A stretch of DNA of 64,000 bases. Source: Rhabdophis nuchalis. Taxonomy: Eukaryota; Chordata; Lepidosauria; Squamata; Natricidae. The DNA is taken from assembly GCA_039707465.1 (NCBI GenBank), contig CM077647.1:170806163-170870162 (forward strand), in the 5' to 3' direction. Within the stretch, counting starts at the first letter, position 1; every line of letters starts with the position of its first letter. A model generated the notes under the pieces. That model had not been told where the DNA came from. It saw only the letters and a list, made by a program, of their open reading frames with translations, and did no database searches. This document shows positions 10,490 to 20,799 of the stretch, piece by piece. The translations under genes were made by a program, and so were the position numbers.

Positions 10490-11995
10490 TTAAAAGGGAG
10501 ATACTCTGCATTATGTGTATACAATTTTGTGCAAATCACTAGTGCTAAGTACATTCTCTCTCTTTCTGCTTGTGTACCAAATGCTGTCGTGTATCATTTA
10601 CTCTGCTCCAAATGTCTAATGCACAACGTGCTGAATTTCTCACCTGCAGAATTTATGACACTGCTGTTTATTAGAGAGCTCTTTATGCACGTCACACATT
10701 TGGGAAAATGATCTTTTAAAAACTACGGACTAGGAACTTGTTTAAACTGTAGCACACGGCTTTCATGGCACTAAGATATTAATTATTTTTCTGCAATTTG
10801 CCTTGTGCCAATGCAGCATACCAGCAGCAGGCTGGAAAGACAATGGAGAATCATGCATTGTTTTCAGAATTAACTACAGTTAAGGAAGCACTATAACTTT
10901 TCACAAAATTAGAACTTCTGTTTCTTTCCCTGATATCTATAAAAATCTACATGTGGCTTAAAAAAAAAGATGTTTGCAATTCAACTATTCAACTTATTCA
11001 ACTAAATATATTTTTTAATACTAGAATGAATTAAAATAGCATGCACATACCTTGCTGGTGTTTGCAACAATCAGGAGAATTTTATTTCTGAATAAATTCC
11101 TTGTGCTCGGTATCACTAAAACAATGTTTAGGACAGAGCTCAGTTTAAATACATTAAGACAACCTGGAGCTGTTGTTTTCAAAACTTTGTCCCTTCCAGG
11201 ATGGGATGGTAATAAAATCTTCACCCTTTAATAGTTTTAATTCTGCCTTTGGAAGGAAGTGGTATCTGCTTCAGTGGCCAGATTGATGCTCTGATTCATT
11301 CCAAATTCACATAACTCGAAATAAAGTGGGCAGCAAGATGATTTTTCTGCATCAAAATTTTCCAGCATAATATGTTCTTTTCCAGTGCTTTGACTTCTAG
11401 AAAATTATTTACATCTGTTGTTAAAATGTACCTTCCCACTAAAAGGAAATATAAAATCAAACATGTTTTGCATCATCTTTGCAATTAGCTTCTAAATATT
11501 AACTGCGAATCAGTAATAGTTCATACCAGTTATTGGGAGGTCAGAGATAACCATCATGCTTTGTGGATTCAACTCTCAGCAATTAGGTCCCTAGGGATGC
11601 TAGTGTCAAGCTGCCCAAAGTTTTGAAAACTGTAAAGTTAATCTTAGGATTGTTTAACAAGCCCTCTTAGGCTTTGAAGAGTTGGATTCTTGGCATTGTG
11701 CAGAGGGAGAACAGCGTACGAATACCCCAAACATGACAGCAAATGTTGGCAGAAAAATGTCTCCACCTGTTTTGGACAATGCACTCCTAATCCATCAGTT
11801 TTGGCAGGAGTGTTTGAAATGTATGGCATTCTGCCATCCAGAATACCTGAAAAAGCCCACATTGCTTTTCTCTAACTTTGAAAAAGGGTTGTGAGGAAGA
11901 TATACCCCTCTGGTTCAGTTCCAAGCTCGGCGAAAGACACTGGAAACCCAGAGGCTGATTGGAAAGATGGTTTGTTGATAAAGCAGAACCAGAGG
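10490..11995. other. Intergenic, nothing recognised
   Basis: About 1.5 kb without a recognisable gene, transposon domain or tandem repeat. The short open frames at 11644-11894 overlap on both strands and show no domain. This may be old unique sequence. Confidence 0.4.
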
Positions 11996-12001
11996 TGGTA
12001 T

Positions 12002-12660
12002 TTGTAACGCTCTCTACATGGGGCTTCCCTTGAGGTGCACTCAAAAGCTACAGCTAGTCCAGAATGCGGCCACGCGGGTGATTATGGGAGCCTCTAGGTT
12101 CTCCCACATAACACCTCTCCTGCGCAAGCTGCACTGGCTGCCTGTTGGCCTTTCGGGTGCGCTTCAAGGTTTTGACGACCATCTTCAAAGCGCTCCATGG
12201 CTCGGGGCCTAGTTATATGCGAGACCATCTTCTGCCCCATACATCCCTTCGTCCGATCCGCTCCCACAGAGAGGGCCTTCTCAGGGTGCCATCGGCCGGG
12301 CAATGCCGGTTGGCGACACCCAGGGGAAGGGCCTTCTCTGTGGCAGGCCCTACTCTCTGGAACGACTTACCCCCCGAACTACGTACCATCTCAGACCTCC
12401 GCCTCTTCCGCCAGTGTCTTAAGACGCATCTTTTCCAACAAGCCGGCCTAGCATAACCTCCCGTTTTGACCATTTTTAGATAGTTTTAATTTGGGGGATT
12501 TTATACAATTTTAGCACAGGGTATATTTAATATTTAATAGTTTTTTAAAATTTTGTACCTTTGTTATATTTGTTATGTTTTTTAAAATTTCCTGTGCGCC
12601 GCCCTGGGTCCTTTTTGGAGAAGGTGCGGGGGATAAATCTGAATAAATCTAAATCTAAAA
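12002..12660 (+). mobile_element. L2-clade LINE, 3' end
   Basis: It starts inside the C-terminal region ([13 protein letters not shown], then [14 protein letters not shown]), changes frame near 12150, and ends LWNDLPPELRTISDL...LFQQAGLA. A 3' UTR with the CGCCGCCCTGGGTCC hairpin and an (AAATCT)n-like tail follow. Confidence 0.9.
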
Positions 12661-12661
12661 T

Positions 12662-13481
12662 TCAGGCAGTCCTGACAGGTTCTGGAAAACCAGTAGCAGA
12701 AATTTTGAGTAACGTATTTTTTGGAGTATAAGACGCACTAAAGTTTTGAAGAGGCAAATTAAAAAAAAAGTTTTTGCACTCTGCAGATCTTCCCAAAACG
12801 GCCTGGTTTTTTGCAAAAATGGGGCCGTTTTTTTTAAAAAAAAGAGAGGCATGAATAGCCTTTTGGAGGCTTGAGGAGTGCTCCTGGGGGGGGGGTGCCT
12901 CCCCAAACAAGCAAAAAACAGCCCCCCCTTTTTTTGCAAAAACAGGCCCATTTTTTGTCAAAAAAGTTGCATGCATAGCCTTTAGGAGGCTTATAGAGTG
13001 CTCCTGGGGTTTTGGGAGGGGGGGCAAAAATGAGCAAAAAATGGCCTGTTTTTCACTCATTTCTGCCCTTCCCAGCCGCCAGGAACACTCTGAAGGCCTC
13101 CTACAGGCTCTGCACGGCCATTTTGTTGAAGGGGCAGGGTTTTGGGAGGCACAAAAATGCTGTATTGAGTGTATAGGAAGCACCCAGATTTTCAGCCTCT
13201 TTTTTGAGGGGAAAAGGTGTATCTTATACTCCGAAAAATACAGTAGTTTGGAGAACTGGCAAATAGGCTGGCCCCACCCCCACTACCTCCCATCCTCTTC
13301 TTTTGTTGCCCTAAACAGGAGCTGGAAAGCAGGGTGGGGTGGACAGGGAATGAGGATTTTACAGTAATCTTCCCCCAGGAATGAGGAGGGAATGAGGATT
13401 TTGCAGCATTCTTCCTCTGCCATGCCCACCAAGCCACACCCACAGAACCGGTAATAAAAATTTTTTTGAATCCCACCACTG
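12662..13481. mobile_element. hAT-like MITE, split by a TA-flanked MITE
   Basis: The left part has GACAGGTTCTGGAAAACCAG and the right end has GAATCCCACCACTG, as in the copy at 31316-31690. The element is cut at 12711 by another MITE and resumes at 13244 (TAGTTTGGAGAACTGG). Its left terminus is lost. Confidence 0.65.
12712..13243. mobile_element. TA-flanked MITE with GTATTTTTyGGAGTATAAG ends
   Basis: The left end ACGTATTTTTTGGAGTATAA is inverted at the right end (CTTATACTCCGAAAAATACAG). TA flanks each side inside an interrupted repeat, as for Tc1/mariner-like insertions. The interior is made of G/C and A/T homopolymer-rich palindromic blocks with no transposase. Family assignment is from the TA duplication only. 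Confidence 0.7.
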
Positions 13482-13584
13482 AGCAGAACCACATGTGATT
13501 CTGGGCAGCTGACAAAATGGAGTTGAGAGTGGGGGAGGGGGTTTATACCTTCTTTTAAGCTTTGCACTTGAGCTTCCTGTTCCT

Positions 13585-13720
13585 GTGCAAGAACATGTAT
13601 TCTATTGGCTGTTGTCAGATTCCTATAGGGGTCATGTAGGGGTCATAGATGGCTCTATAGGCAAAAGAAGAAATGCAAATCCTAGGTGCTTGTCTGAGCT
13701 AATCTGGTTAACCTCTGGTT
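13585..13720 (+). repeat. Unnamed interspersed repeat, copy 2
   Basis: Matches 1777-1860 joined to 2097-2150, that is, the copy-1 sequence without its SINE. It therefore shows the empty SINE site. 13720-14290 holds no recognised gene or repeat apart from a CAAGGAGGTAAGTC-type fragment also seen near 15580. Confidence 0.6.
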
Positions 13721-14293
13721 AACCTCTGGTTTATTGTTTATCTGAGCTCCCAGGTGAAGTCTGGACTGCTCAGGGGGTGGTGCAATGAAGGAGCTTGTGT
13801 TCTGAAAATGTGTTGGGCAAGAGTGGGCTGCTGGGGGTTCGCAGTGGTTCGCAGATTCTGTGCAGTTCAGAAAACCCCCAAATCCCACTTCTGGCTGGCC
13901 ATACCCACCCTGCCCCTCCCCTCCCAGGAGTCCCCATGTGGCCCATTTTGGATGCAGGTAAGTGTAGGAGGTTGGAAAAGGATGAAAAATTAGCCTATCA
14001 GAAGTTTGGGAAGGCCCGTTTTTGGCCTCCAGAGGGCCTCTGGATCAAATTGCTGGGGGGCAGATTTTTTTCCTTTGTGCTAATCAGGCTGTTTGCTGCA
14101 AGGAGGTAAGTCAATAACTATAAATGCCAATAGAATGTTCAAATTATTAGACTTATTTTTTCAAGACTGCTTTATTATTGTTCTAGACAACTTAAGAAAA
14201 TGAAAAAGCTTTTAAAAATAAATGCTTTATTTATAAAGGCCCAGTGCTATTGTTTTAAAAAGTGGTATTCTTTTAAATAGCAGAGAATAACTA

Positions 14294-15684
14294 CCATATT
14301 TGTCGGAGTATAAGACGCACTGGAGTATAAGACGCACCCAGGTTTTGAAGAGGCAAATTTTTTAAAAACGTAGGCAGGTAGATAGAGGGATAGAGAGGGA
14401 GAGAAAGAGAGAGAAATACAGTAGGTAGGTAGAGAGGGAGAGAGGGTAGGTAGGTAGGTAGGTAGGTAGAGGGGGGGGGAGAGAGAGAGAAATACAGTAG
14501 GTAGGTAAGTAGGGAGAGAGTGTGTGTGTAGAGAGATAGGTAGGTAGAGGGATAGAGAGAGAAAGAGAGAGAGAGAAATACAGTAGATAGGTACGGGAAG
14601 AGAGAGAGTACGTAGGTAGGTAGATAGAGGAGAGAGAGAGAAATACAGTAGATAGATAGGGAGAGAGAGAGTGTAGATAGGTAGGTAGATAGGTAGCTAG
14701 AGGGGGGGAGAGAGAAATACGGTTGGTAGGTAGGGAGAGAGAGTGTAGATAGGTAAGTAGGTAGAGGGATAAAGAGAAAGAGAGAGAGAGAAATACAGTA
14801 GATAGGTGGGGGGGAGAGAGTAGGTAGATAGGTAGATAGAGGGGTGAGAGAAATAAATACAGTAGGTAGGTAGGGAGAGTGAGGGTGTAGATAGGTAGGT
14901 GGGTAGAGGGATAGAGAGAAAAAATAGAGAGAACAAATCTTTGTTTCTGCAGGCAGAGTACTTGACCAACGTAATTCTCATCAATCACTCTAACTAAACA
15001 GCTTTCCAAAAGGGGGAAAAAACCCCTTTTTGCACTGTGCAAACCTCCTCCAAATGGCCCGTTTTTCGCAAAATGGGCCTGTTCTTTTTCAACTAAAAGG
15101 CATGAATAGCCTTGGGGGGGGGGCTTGCAGAGTGCTCCTGGGGGAGGGGGGGAAAGCCAAAACAAGGAAAAACGGCCTATTTTTTTCATGAAAACGACCC
15201 ATTTTTTGGTCAAAAAATAGCATGCATAGCCTTATGGAGGCTTATAGAGTACTGTTGGGGGCTGGGGGGAGGGGCAAAAACACCTTGTTTTTTGCTCCTT
15301 TCTGGCTTCCCCAGCCCCCAGGAGCTCTATGGAAACCTCCATAAGGGTATGTGCACAGCCATTTTGGTGAAGGAGCGGGGCTTCAGGAGGCAAAAAATGC
15401 TGTATTCGATGTATAAGACGCACCCAGATTTTCAACCTCTTTTTAGAGGAAAAAGGTGTGTCTTATACTCCGAAAAATACGGCATACTTCCAGAAAGCAC
15501 ATCAATTTTAACAGCATCTGTACAAGTATAGTCTGAAATATAACACCACAAACAGTGTATATTGTCTGTACTGTTTGTTGCAAGGAGGCAAATTGCTGAG
15601 AGGCAGATATTTTCCCCTTGTTTTCCTCCCCAAAATCTAGGTGCGTCTTATACTTTGGAGCGTCTTATACTCCGAAAAATATGG
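14294..15684. mobile_element. Composite of TA-flanked 'GTATAAGACGC' MITEs
   Basis: The left end CCATATTTGTCGGAGTATAA with a doubled GTATAAGACGCAC motif pairs with the right end at 15640-15684, where CTTATACT is also doubled. A second right end lies inside at 15460-15482. A 560-bp minisatellite expands the left half. The simplest reading is one MITE copy joined to or inserted in another; exact nesting is unclear. Confidence 0.55.
14370..14935. repeat. (GTAG)/(GAGA) minisatellite
   Basis: Irregular units of the form AGAAATACAGTAGGTAGGTAG...GGGAGAGAG recur about every 50-80 bp. The same unit type occurs in the Helitrons at 18867-20526 and 40743-41860. The long open frame across it is a low-complexity artefact. 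Confidence 0.9.
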
Positions 15685-15863
15685 TAACTAGATTGCATTT
15701 GAAATCCCAAATTCTGCCATTGCATGATGATCTCATAAAAGACGTGAGATCCATGGAGGCCCCAATCTTGGTCCATTGATGTTCTCCCTCCTTTGGCGGT
15801 TCCCCAGTCACATTTTATTGAATATTTTTGATGAGCGGCATCTCGCATACTAGGACCAAGTTC

Positions 15864-16814
15864 TCACTTCTCTCTATCTACCTTCCGGCCAAGCAATTTA
15901 TTCAGAGCCTGTTTCATATCTTCGTTCCTTAAAGTATAGATAATGGGGTTGAGCAATGGAGTCACGGCGGTGAAGAAGACCGAGACCACTTTGTCCTCTG
16001 CCAAACTTGTGGAAGGACGGGAATAAATGAAGATGCAGTGTCCCAGGAAGAGAGTCACCACTGTCAAATGTGCCGCACATGTGGAAAGAGCCTTGTGTTG
16101 ACCTGCCACCAAACGAGTACGAAGGGAGACCAAGATGACACCGTAGGAGACCACCAGCACCACGAAGCACACCACGGAGATCAGGCCCGAGTTGGACACA
16201 ATCAGGACCTCAATGACATACGTGTCAGTGCAGGCGAGCTTGATGACTGGAGGAACATCACAGAAGAAGTTGTCCACCACCTTCGGCCCACAGTAAGGGA
16301 GTCTAATTGTCATGCCAATCAAAGCAAGGGAATGGATGGTACCACCAATCCAGATGGTGCCCGCCAAGAGCAGGCAGACTTTGTGGCTCATGACATTGAA
16401 GTAGTGCATAGGGTTGCAGATGGCTACATAGCGATCGTAGGCCATGACGGTGAGGAGAAAGATCTCGGTGCAGGCAAAGAGGTGAAGGAAGAACATCTGA
16501 GCAACGCAACCTCCAAATGAGATGGTCTTCTCGGCTGACAGGAAATCAACCAGCATCTTGGGCACAGTAACAGTGGAGTGGCAGATGTCAATGAAAGAGA
16601 GGTTGCTCAAGAAGAAATACATGGGGGTGTGGAGGTTGTGGTCCAGTAGGATGGTGATCATGATGAGCGTGTTCCCAGCCAAAATCAGCAGGTAGATCAC
16701 CAGGAAGATTACAAACAGAACCTGTTGGGTCTCAGGATTGTTGGAAAGGCCAACCAGCACGAATTCTGTCACTGAGGTCCAGTTCTTTATTGGGGTGGTC
16801 CAATTGGAAGCCAT
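15864..16814 (-). CDS. Olfactory receptor, family 4-like (intact)
   Basis: An intact 316-residue odorant receptor, close in sequence to the one at 4165-5109. Seen: two N-glycosylation sites (N4WT and N11WT); LHTPMYFFLSNLSFIDIC in TM2; the Cys103-Cys185 pair expected for the conserved loop disulfide; MAYDRYVAICNPMHY after TM3; DNFFCDVPPVIKLAC in the second loop; KALSTCAAHLTVV in TM6; LLNPIIYTLRN in TM7. The frame is open upstream to 16853, but I choose the ATG at 16812-16814 because the 13 extra codons span a splice acceptor (CCCTTTTCTCCAG on the minus strand, AG at 16834-16835). No internal stop or missing key residue is visible, so function is plausible. Family 4 is inferred from motif similarity. 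Confidence 0.97.
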   Translation of the reverse strand: MASNWTTPIKNWTSVTEFVLVGLSNNPETQQVLFVIFLVIYLLILAGNTLIMITILLDHNLHTPMYFFLSNLSFIDICHSTVTVPKMLVDFLSAEKTISFGGCVAQMFFLHLFACTEIFLLTVMAYDRYVAICNPMHYFNVMSHKVCLLLAGTIWIGGTIHSLALIGMTIRLPYCGPKVVDNFFCDVPPVIKLACTDTYVIEVLIVSNSGLISVVCFVVLVVSYGVILVSLRTRLVAGQHKALSTCAAHLTVVTLFLGHCIFIYSRPSTSLAEDKVVSVFFTAVTPLLNPIIYTLRNEDMKQALNKLLGRKVDREK

Positions 16815-16833
16815 ATCTTCACCTATTCCTGTT

Positions 16834-16848
16834 CTGGAGAAAAGGGAA
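16834..16848 (-). promoter_or_regulatory. Splice acceptor before the second olfactory receptor exon
   Basis: On the minus strand a T-rich tract ends in CTCCAG, twenty bases before the chosen ATG. It implies an upstream non-coding exon. Confidence 0.65.
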
Positions 16849-16937
16849 CACAATATCCTGTATTATTTTGCTTTTGGGGGTGGGAGGAAATGAAGGCAAC
16901 CAACTCACACATCTACAAGCTTCACACATCTAAAGTC

Positions 16938-17113
16938 AATAGGGGAATATAGATTCACTTAACAACCGTGTGACTAACTTAACAGCTGCAGGGACTCACT
17001 TAACAACTGTGGCAAGAAAAGCCATCCAACGGGGCGAAGCTCACTTAATGAATGTCTCACTTAGCAACGGAAATGTTGGGCTCCATTGTGGTCGTATGTC
17101 GAGGACTACCTGT
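16938..17113 (+). mobile_element. Right half of the GGTAGTCCTCGACTTA-ended MITE
   Basis: Contains the 'cacttaacaac' series and the right terminus TATGTCGAGGACTACCTG. Confidence 0.75.
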
Positions 17114-17204
17114 ATATTTGCAATGTCAGGAAGACAGCTAGGTGGAATCCAAACAGTTAATGATGATGCCTTGATTTATTGTGCCTTGTTAATGGAGAAT
17201 TCAG

Positions 17205-17485
17205 AATAACAGAGTTGGAAGGGGCCTTGGAGGTCTTCTAGTCCAACCCCCTGTAGGAGACCCTATCTGATTCTAGACAAATGGTTGTCCAGACTCTTCT
17301 TAAAAGGCTCCCCTGGTGGAGAACTCACAACTTCTGACGGCAAGGCATTCCACTGGTTAATTATTCTCACTGTCAGAAAATTCCTCCTTAGTTCTAGTTT
17401 GTTTCTCTCTTTGTTCAGTTTTAATCCTCTGCTTCTTGTCTTGCCTTCTGGTGCTTTGGAAAATAAGTTGACCCCCCTAAGGATC
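17205..17485 (-). mobile_element. CR1 LINE, 3' end
   Basis: Reverse orientation: AGAGTTGGAAGGGGCCTTGG tail, then the C-terminal frame with RRNFLTVRIINQWN. About 280 bp are preserved. Confidence 0.85.
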
Positions 17486-17720
17486 ACTGAGAGCAGATCG
17501 GCAGCTAAGCTAAGCTAAGCCAAGCCCCTGCATTGTTCTTATTTTTATTGCTTTAGACTTTTGTGGGATTTTCTTTTTTCACCCACCTTTCCTGAACAAG
17601 GGGTGATTTTGTGGTGGAAGGAAAAGGGAGATCGCTCGTTTTTAGGATGGTGGAGAGGGAAGCATTGCTAAAGAAATGCATGAACTCATATGTCATGATT
17701 GTCGTGGTGGGATTCAAATA

Positions 17721-18242
17721 CCGTATTTTTCAGAGTATAAGACGCTCCTTTTTCCCCTCAAAAAAGAGGTTGAAAGTCTTATACACTGAATACAGCATTT
17801 TTGCCTCCCAAAACTCTTCCCCATTCAAAATGACTGTGCACAGCTTTTAGGAAGCTTATAGAGTGCTCCTGGGGGTTGGGGAGGGCAGAAATGAGCTAAA
17901 AACAGGTCATGTTTTGCTCAATTTTGCCCCCTCAGCCCCCAGGAGCACTCTATAAGCTTCCTAATGGCTATGCATGCCCTTTTGTTGACAAAAAATGGAC
18001 CAATTTTCACAAAGACAGGCCTTTTTTTGCTCATTTTTTGGGGGGGCACCCCCCAGGAGCCTTGTACAAGCCTCCTAAAGGCTATTCATGCCCCTTTTTT
18101 GACCAAAAATGGACCTGTTTTTGTGAAAAATGGGCCATTTTAGGGAGGTCTGCAGAGTGCAAAAACTTTTGTTTTTAATTTGCCTCTTCAAAACCTTGGT
18201 GCGTCTTATACCCCAGGACATCTTATACTCCGAAAAACACGG
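17721..18242. mobile_element. TA-flanked MITE, 522 bp, complete
   Basis: The ends CCGTATTTTTCAGAGTATAA and CTTATACTCCGAAAAACACGG are inverted repeats, with TA on each side (17719-17720 and 18243-18244). It is the cleanest copy of this family in the window. No coding capacity. Confidence 0.8.
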
Positions 18243-18589
18243 TAATTTAACAACTAGTTCGCCCAGGGTTGTTAAATCAGGTTGACTGTCATAGGAGGCA
18301 TGGCCCATCCCTGTTCTCCAGCTAGACTGCACATACAGGATGAGCCTCCTGCAATGGCCAACCTGACCCTGGGTAAACCAGTTGCTAAATCACCCCCCCC
18401 CCCATCAAAGTGGATCCTGGGAGCTGTGCTACACTGCAATGGAGAAATGAGCAACAGAATGGCCAGCATGAGGGAAGGAGGAGGAGCAGGAAGAAGAAAG
18501 AGGGAAAATGCTCTTCTCCTTCCCTCATGATGCTTCTCCATTGCCCATTTCTCCATTGCAGTGCAGCGCCCAAGATCCACTTCGATAGC

Positions 18590-18601
18590 ATATGTGTGTG
18601 C

Positions 18602-18646
<45 letters not shown>
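18590..18646. repeat. (TG)n microsatellite
   Basis: A TG dinucleotide run inside the hAT-like MITE. Confidence 0.95.
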
Positions 18647-19079
18647 TGTAATTTAACAACTGGTTAGCCTGAACTGGTGCAAACCGGCTGAATCCCACCA
18701 CTGCATGGTTAGCATTTTTTTGTCTCATGCCTGGGATGAACGAATACTTTCTTCTGCCCCTAAGCAAAAGATAGATGATCTATTGTACTTACTTCTCACC
18801 TGGCAAATCAATGTGGATTGTCAGCTTTAAATCTGGTAAATCCAGCAAGCCAGTGAGAGGCAACAGCAGAATACCATTTTGTGCCTAGCACAAGTGTGTC
18901 ATGTACACTGTACAAAAATGTAAAATGTACCACTGAAAAAAATTTCACCTCCCTGTAACTCCTCCCACCTGGCATTTCCAACAGTCAGTTCCTCAAAAAG
19001 ACTGTACGGAGGCCTCTTACGGCCAAAAAGGCACTGAGATAGCAAACTCCCAGGTGGCCCATAGAGAGAGAGAGAGGAA

Positions 19080-19790
19080 GAAATACAGTTTAACAAAAAG
19101 GACTAAGGGTGACATGATAGCAGCCTTCCAATATCTCAGAGGCTGCCACAAAGAAGAGGGAGTCAAGCTATCCTCTAAAGCTCCTGAGGGCAGAACAAGA
19201 AGCAATGGATGGAAACTAATCAAGGAGAGAAGCAACTTAGAACTGAGGAGAAATTTCCTGACAGTTAGAACAATTAATCAGTGGAACAGAAGTTGCTTCC
19301 AGAAGTTGTGAATGCCCCAACACTGCAAGTCTTCAAGAAGATGTTGGATAGCCATTTGTCTGAAATGGTATAGGGCAGTGATGGCTAACCTTTTTTGGCT
19401 CGCGTGCCAAAAACAGGGGGAGTGCAGGGGCGATGTGCACAGGTGTGCCACATCCATAATGCTATGTGCATGACCCCTGCATTTGGCATGCTTTTTACGT
19501 CATCCCCAGGCTCCAGAGGCTTTATAGGAGCCTGGGGAGGATGAAAACAGCCTTCCCCCACCTCTAGAGGGCAAAAAACGGCCTCAAAAGAAGGCCTAAA
19601 TCAGCTGGCCAGGGCACACATACACACTGAAGCTGACAGGGCAATGCCTTGCGTGGCCTAAGAAATGGTTCCGTGTGCCACCTGTGGCACCCGTGCCATA
19701 GGTTTGCCATCATGGGTATAGGGCTTCCTGCCTAGGCAGGGAGTTGGACCTCCAAGGTCCCTTCCAACTCTGCTATTGTATTATTGTATT
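19080..19790 (+). mobile_element. CR1 LINE fragment inside the Helitron
   Basis: The frame TKGDMIAAFQYLRGCHKEEG and the terminal block GGGAGTTGGACCTCCAAGG identify CR1. A 340-bp hAT-like element interrupts it at 19376-19715, after which the CR1 end continues to the (ATT)n-like tail. Confidence 0.85.
19376..19715. mobile_element. hAT-like MITE, 340 bp, 8-bp target duplication
   Basis: The left end CAGTGATGGCTAACC and the right end GTTTGCCATCATGG are imperfect inverted repeats. GTATAGGG is duplicated exactly at 19368-19375 and 19716-19723. The host is CR1, whose intact sequence elsewhere confirms the target. A decayed relative is at 39915-40178. Confidence 0.85.
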
Positions 19791-19792
19791 AC

Positions 19793-20405
19793 AGTAGGTA
19801 GGTAGATAGAGGGATAGATAGAGAGGGAGAAATAAGGTAGGTAGGTAGGTAGATGGGTGGGTGGGTGGGTGGATGGGTAGACAGACAGACAGACAGACAG
19901 ACAGACGGTAGGTAAGTAGGTAGGTAGATAGGGTGATAGAGAGAGAGCAATACGGTAGGTAGGTAGAGGGAGAAAGGAAGAAATATAGTAGGTAGGTAGG
20001 TAGGTAGATGTATAGATAGGGAGAAATACAGTAGGTAGGTAGGTAGGTAGGTAGAGGGATAGATAGATAGGGAGAAATACAGTAGGTAGGTAGGTAGAGG
20101 GATAGACAGAGGGAGAAATACAGTAGGTAGGCAGGTAGGTAGATAGGTAGAGGGAGAAAGCAAGAAATACAATAGGTAGGTAAGTAGAGGAATAGACAGA
20201 GAGGGAGAAATACCGTAGGTAGGTAGGTAGGTAGGTAGGTAGGTAGGTAGGTAGGTAGGTGTATAGATAGATAGCGAAAAATACAGTAGGTAGGTAGATA
20301 GAGGGAGAAAGGAAGAAATGTAGGTAGGTAGGTAGGTAGGTAGGTAGGTCGGTAGGTAGGTCGGTAGGTAGAGGGATAGATAGATAGGGAGAAATACAGT
20401 AGGTA
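19793..20405. repeat. (GTAG) minisatellite in Helitron
   Basis: Units of the type GTAGGTAGAGGGATAGATAG-GGGAGAAATACA recur. The mirror orientation occurs at 40855-41305. Confidence 0.95.
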
Positions 20406-20575
20406 GGTAGGTAGGTTGGGGGTTATATGGTGGTTGTGTGTGTGTGTGCAGGTGTAGATCTACACACAGTTTGGTTGGCCATTTAACCAGACTGGGCCAC
20501 AGCAACGCGTGGCCGGGTATAGCTAGTAAGTAATAATAATTCTTAGGATGACAAAGGAAGCTTTGAAAGTTCACA

Positions 20576-20712
20576 TCTGTCTGTCTGTCTGTCTGTCTAC
20601 CTGTCAGACAGGAAATTCTCAGTCATCCAGGTCATGGTTGTCCCAAAGGTGCTTTTTCAAGAGGCAACCAAACTTTCTGTTTTTTCTTTGAAGATGTAGA
20701 CTTTCTTTGAAG
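20576..20712. repeat. (CTGT)n followed by an unnamed dispersed repeat
   Basis: A short CTGT run precedes CTCAGTCATCCAGGTCATGG and GGTTGTCCCAAAGGTGCTTT, which also occur near 31700-31760 and, in part, near 62310-62340. I do not know the family. Confidence 0.5.
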
Positions 20713-20797
20713 ACTTTCTAGGCTATTTTGGAAAACATTTTGCTTCTCATCCAAGAAACTTGAGAAGCAAAATGTTTTCCAAAAGAGCCTAGAAAGT
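20713..20797. repeat. 37-bp inverted repeat, 11-base loop
   Basis: 20713-20749 pairs with 20761-20797 at 36 of 37 positions (the single mismatch is in the TATTTTGG block). It borders a long polypyrimidine tract. Confidence 0.9.
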
Positions 20798-20799
20798 CC

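Larger units (their letters stand above)
17705..18703. mobile_element. hAT-like MITE (GTGGTGGGATTC ends), split
   Basis: The left end GTGGTGGGATTC (about 17705) and right end GAATCCCACCACTG (to 18703) are inverted repeats. Internal motifs ATTTAACAACTAGTTC and AATTTAACAACTGGTT are also mirrored. A TA-flanked MITE is inserted 16 bp from the left end, and a (TG)n run lies near the right end. The flanks CATGATTG and CATGGTTA match only partly, so the target duplication is uncertain. Confidence 0.65.
18867..20526 (+). mobile_element. Helitron carrying a CR1 fragment and a minisatellite
   Basis: The 3' end is diagnostic. A hairpin GGCCACAGCAACGCGTGGCC (20497-20516) is followed by GGGTATAG and CTAG at 20523-20526, and then T. 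Helitrons end in CTRR after a short hairpin and insert between A and T. The left part (18867-19050) is the reverse complement of 41597-41740, which lies just inside the TC-start of the second copy. The 5' terminus itself is lost here. Both copies carry CR1 sequence in the sense orientation and then a (GTAG) minisatellite, so the CR1 piece travels with the family. No Rep/helicase is encoded. Confidence 0.75.

Noticed and set aside
10190..10711. Pro-Ser-Phe-Leu repeat frames
   Set aside because: Translation of (TTCC)n(ATCC)n.
12662..13567. Overlapping frames of 94-173 codons on both strands
   Set aside because: They run through the palindromic interior of two nested MITEs.
14362..15213. 283-codon frame on the minus strand, and a 261-codon frame at 19789-20574
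   Set aside because: Both run through the (GTAG)/(CTAC) minisatellite. Tyr/Leu/Pro/Thr repeats; not proteins.
16038..16520. 160-codon frame on the plus strand
   Set aside because: Antisense shadow of the intact olfactory receptor gene. The same holds for 4571-5008.
19797..20405. Telomere-like repeat (GGTAGG)
   Set aside because: The units are GTAG and GATA based, not TTAGGG, and lie inside a Helitron.
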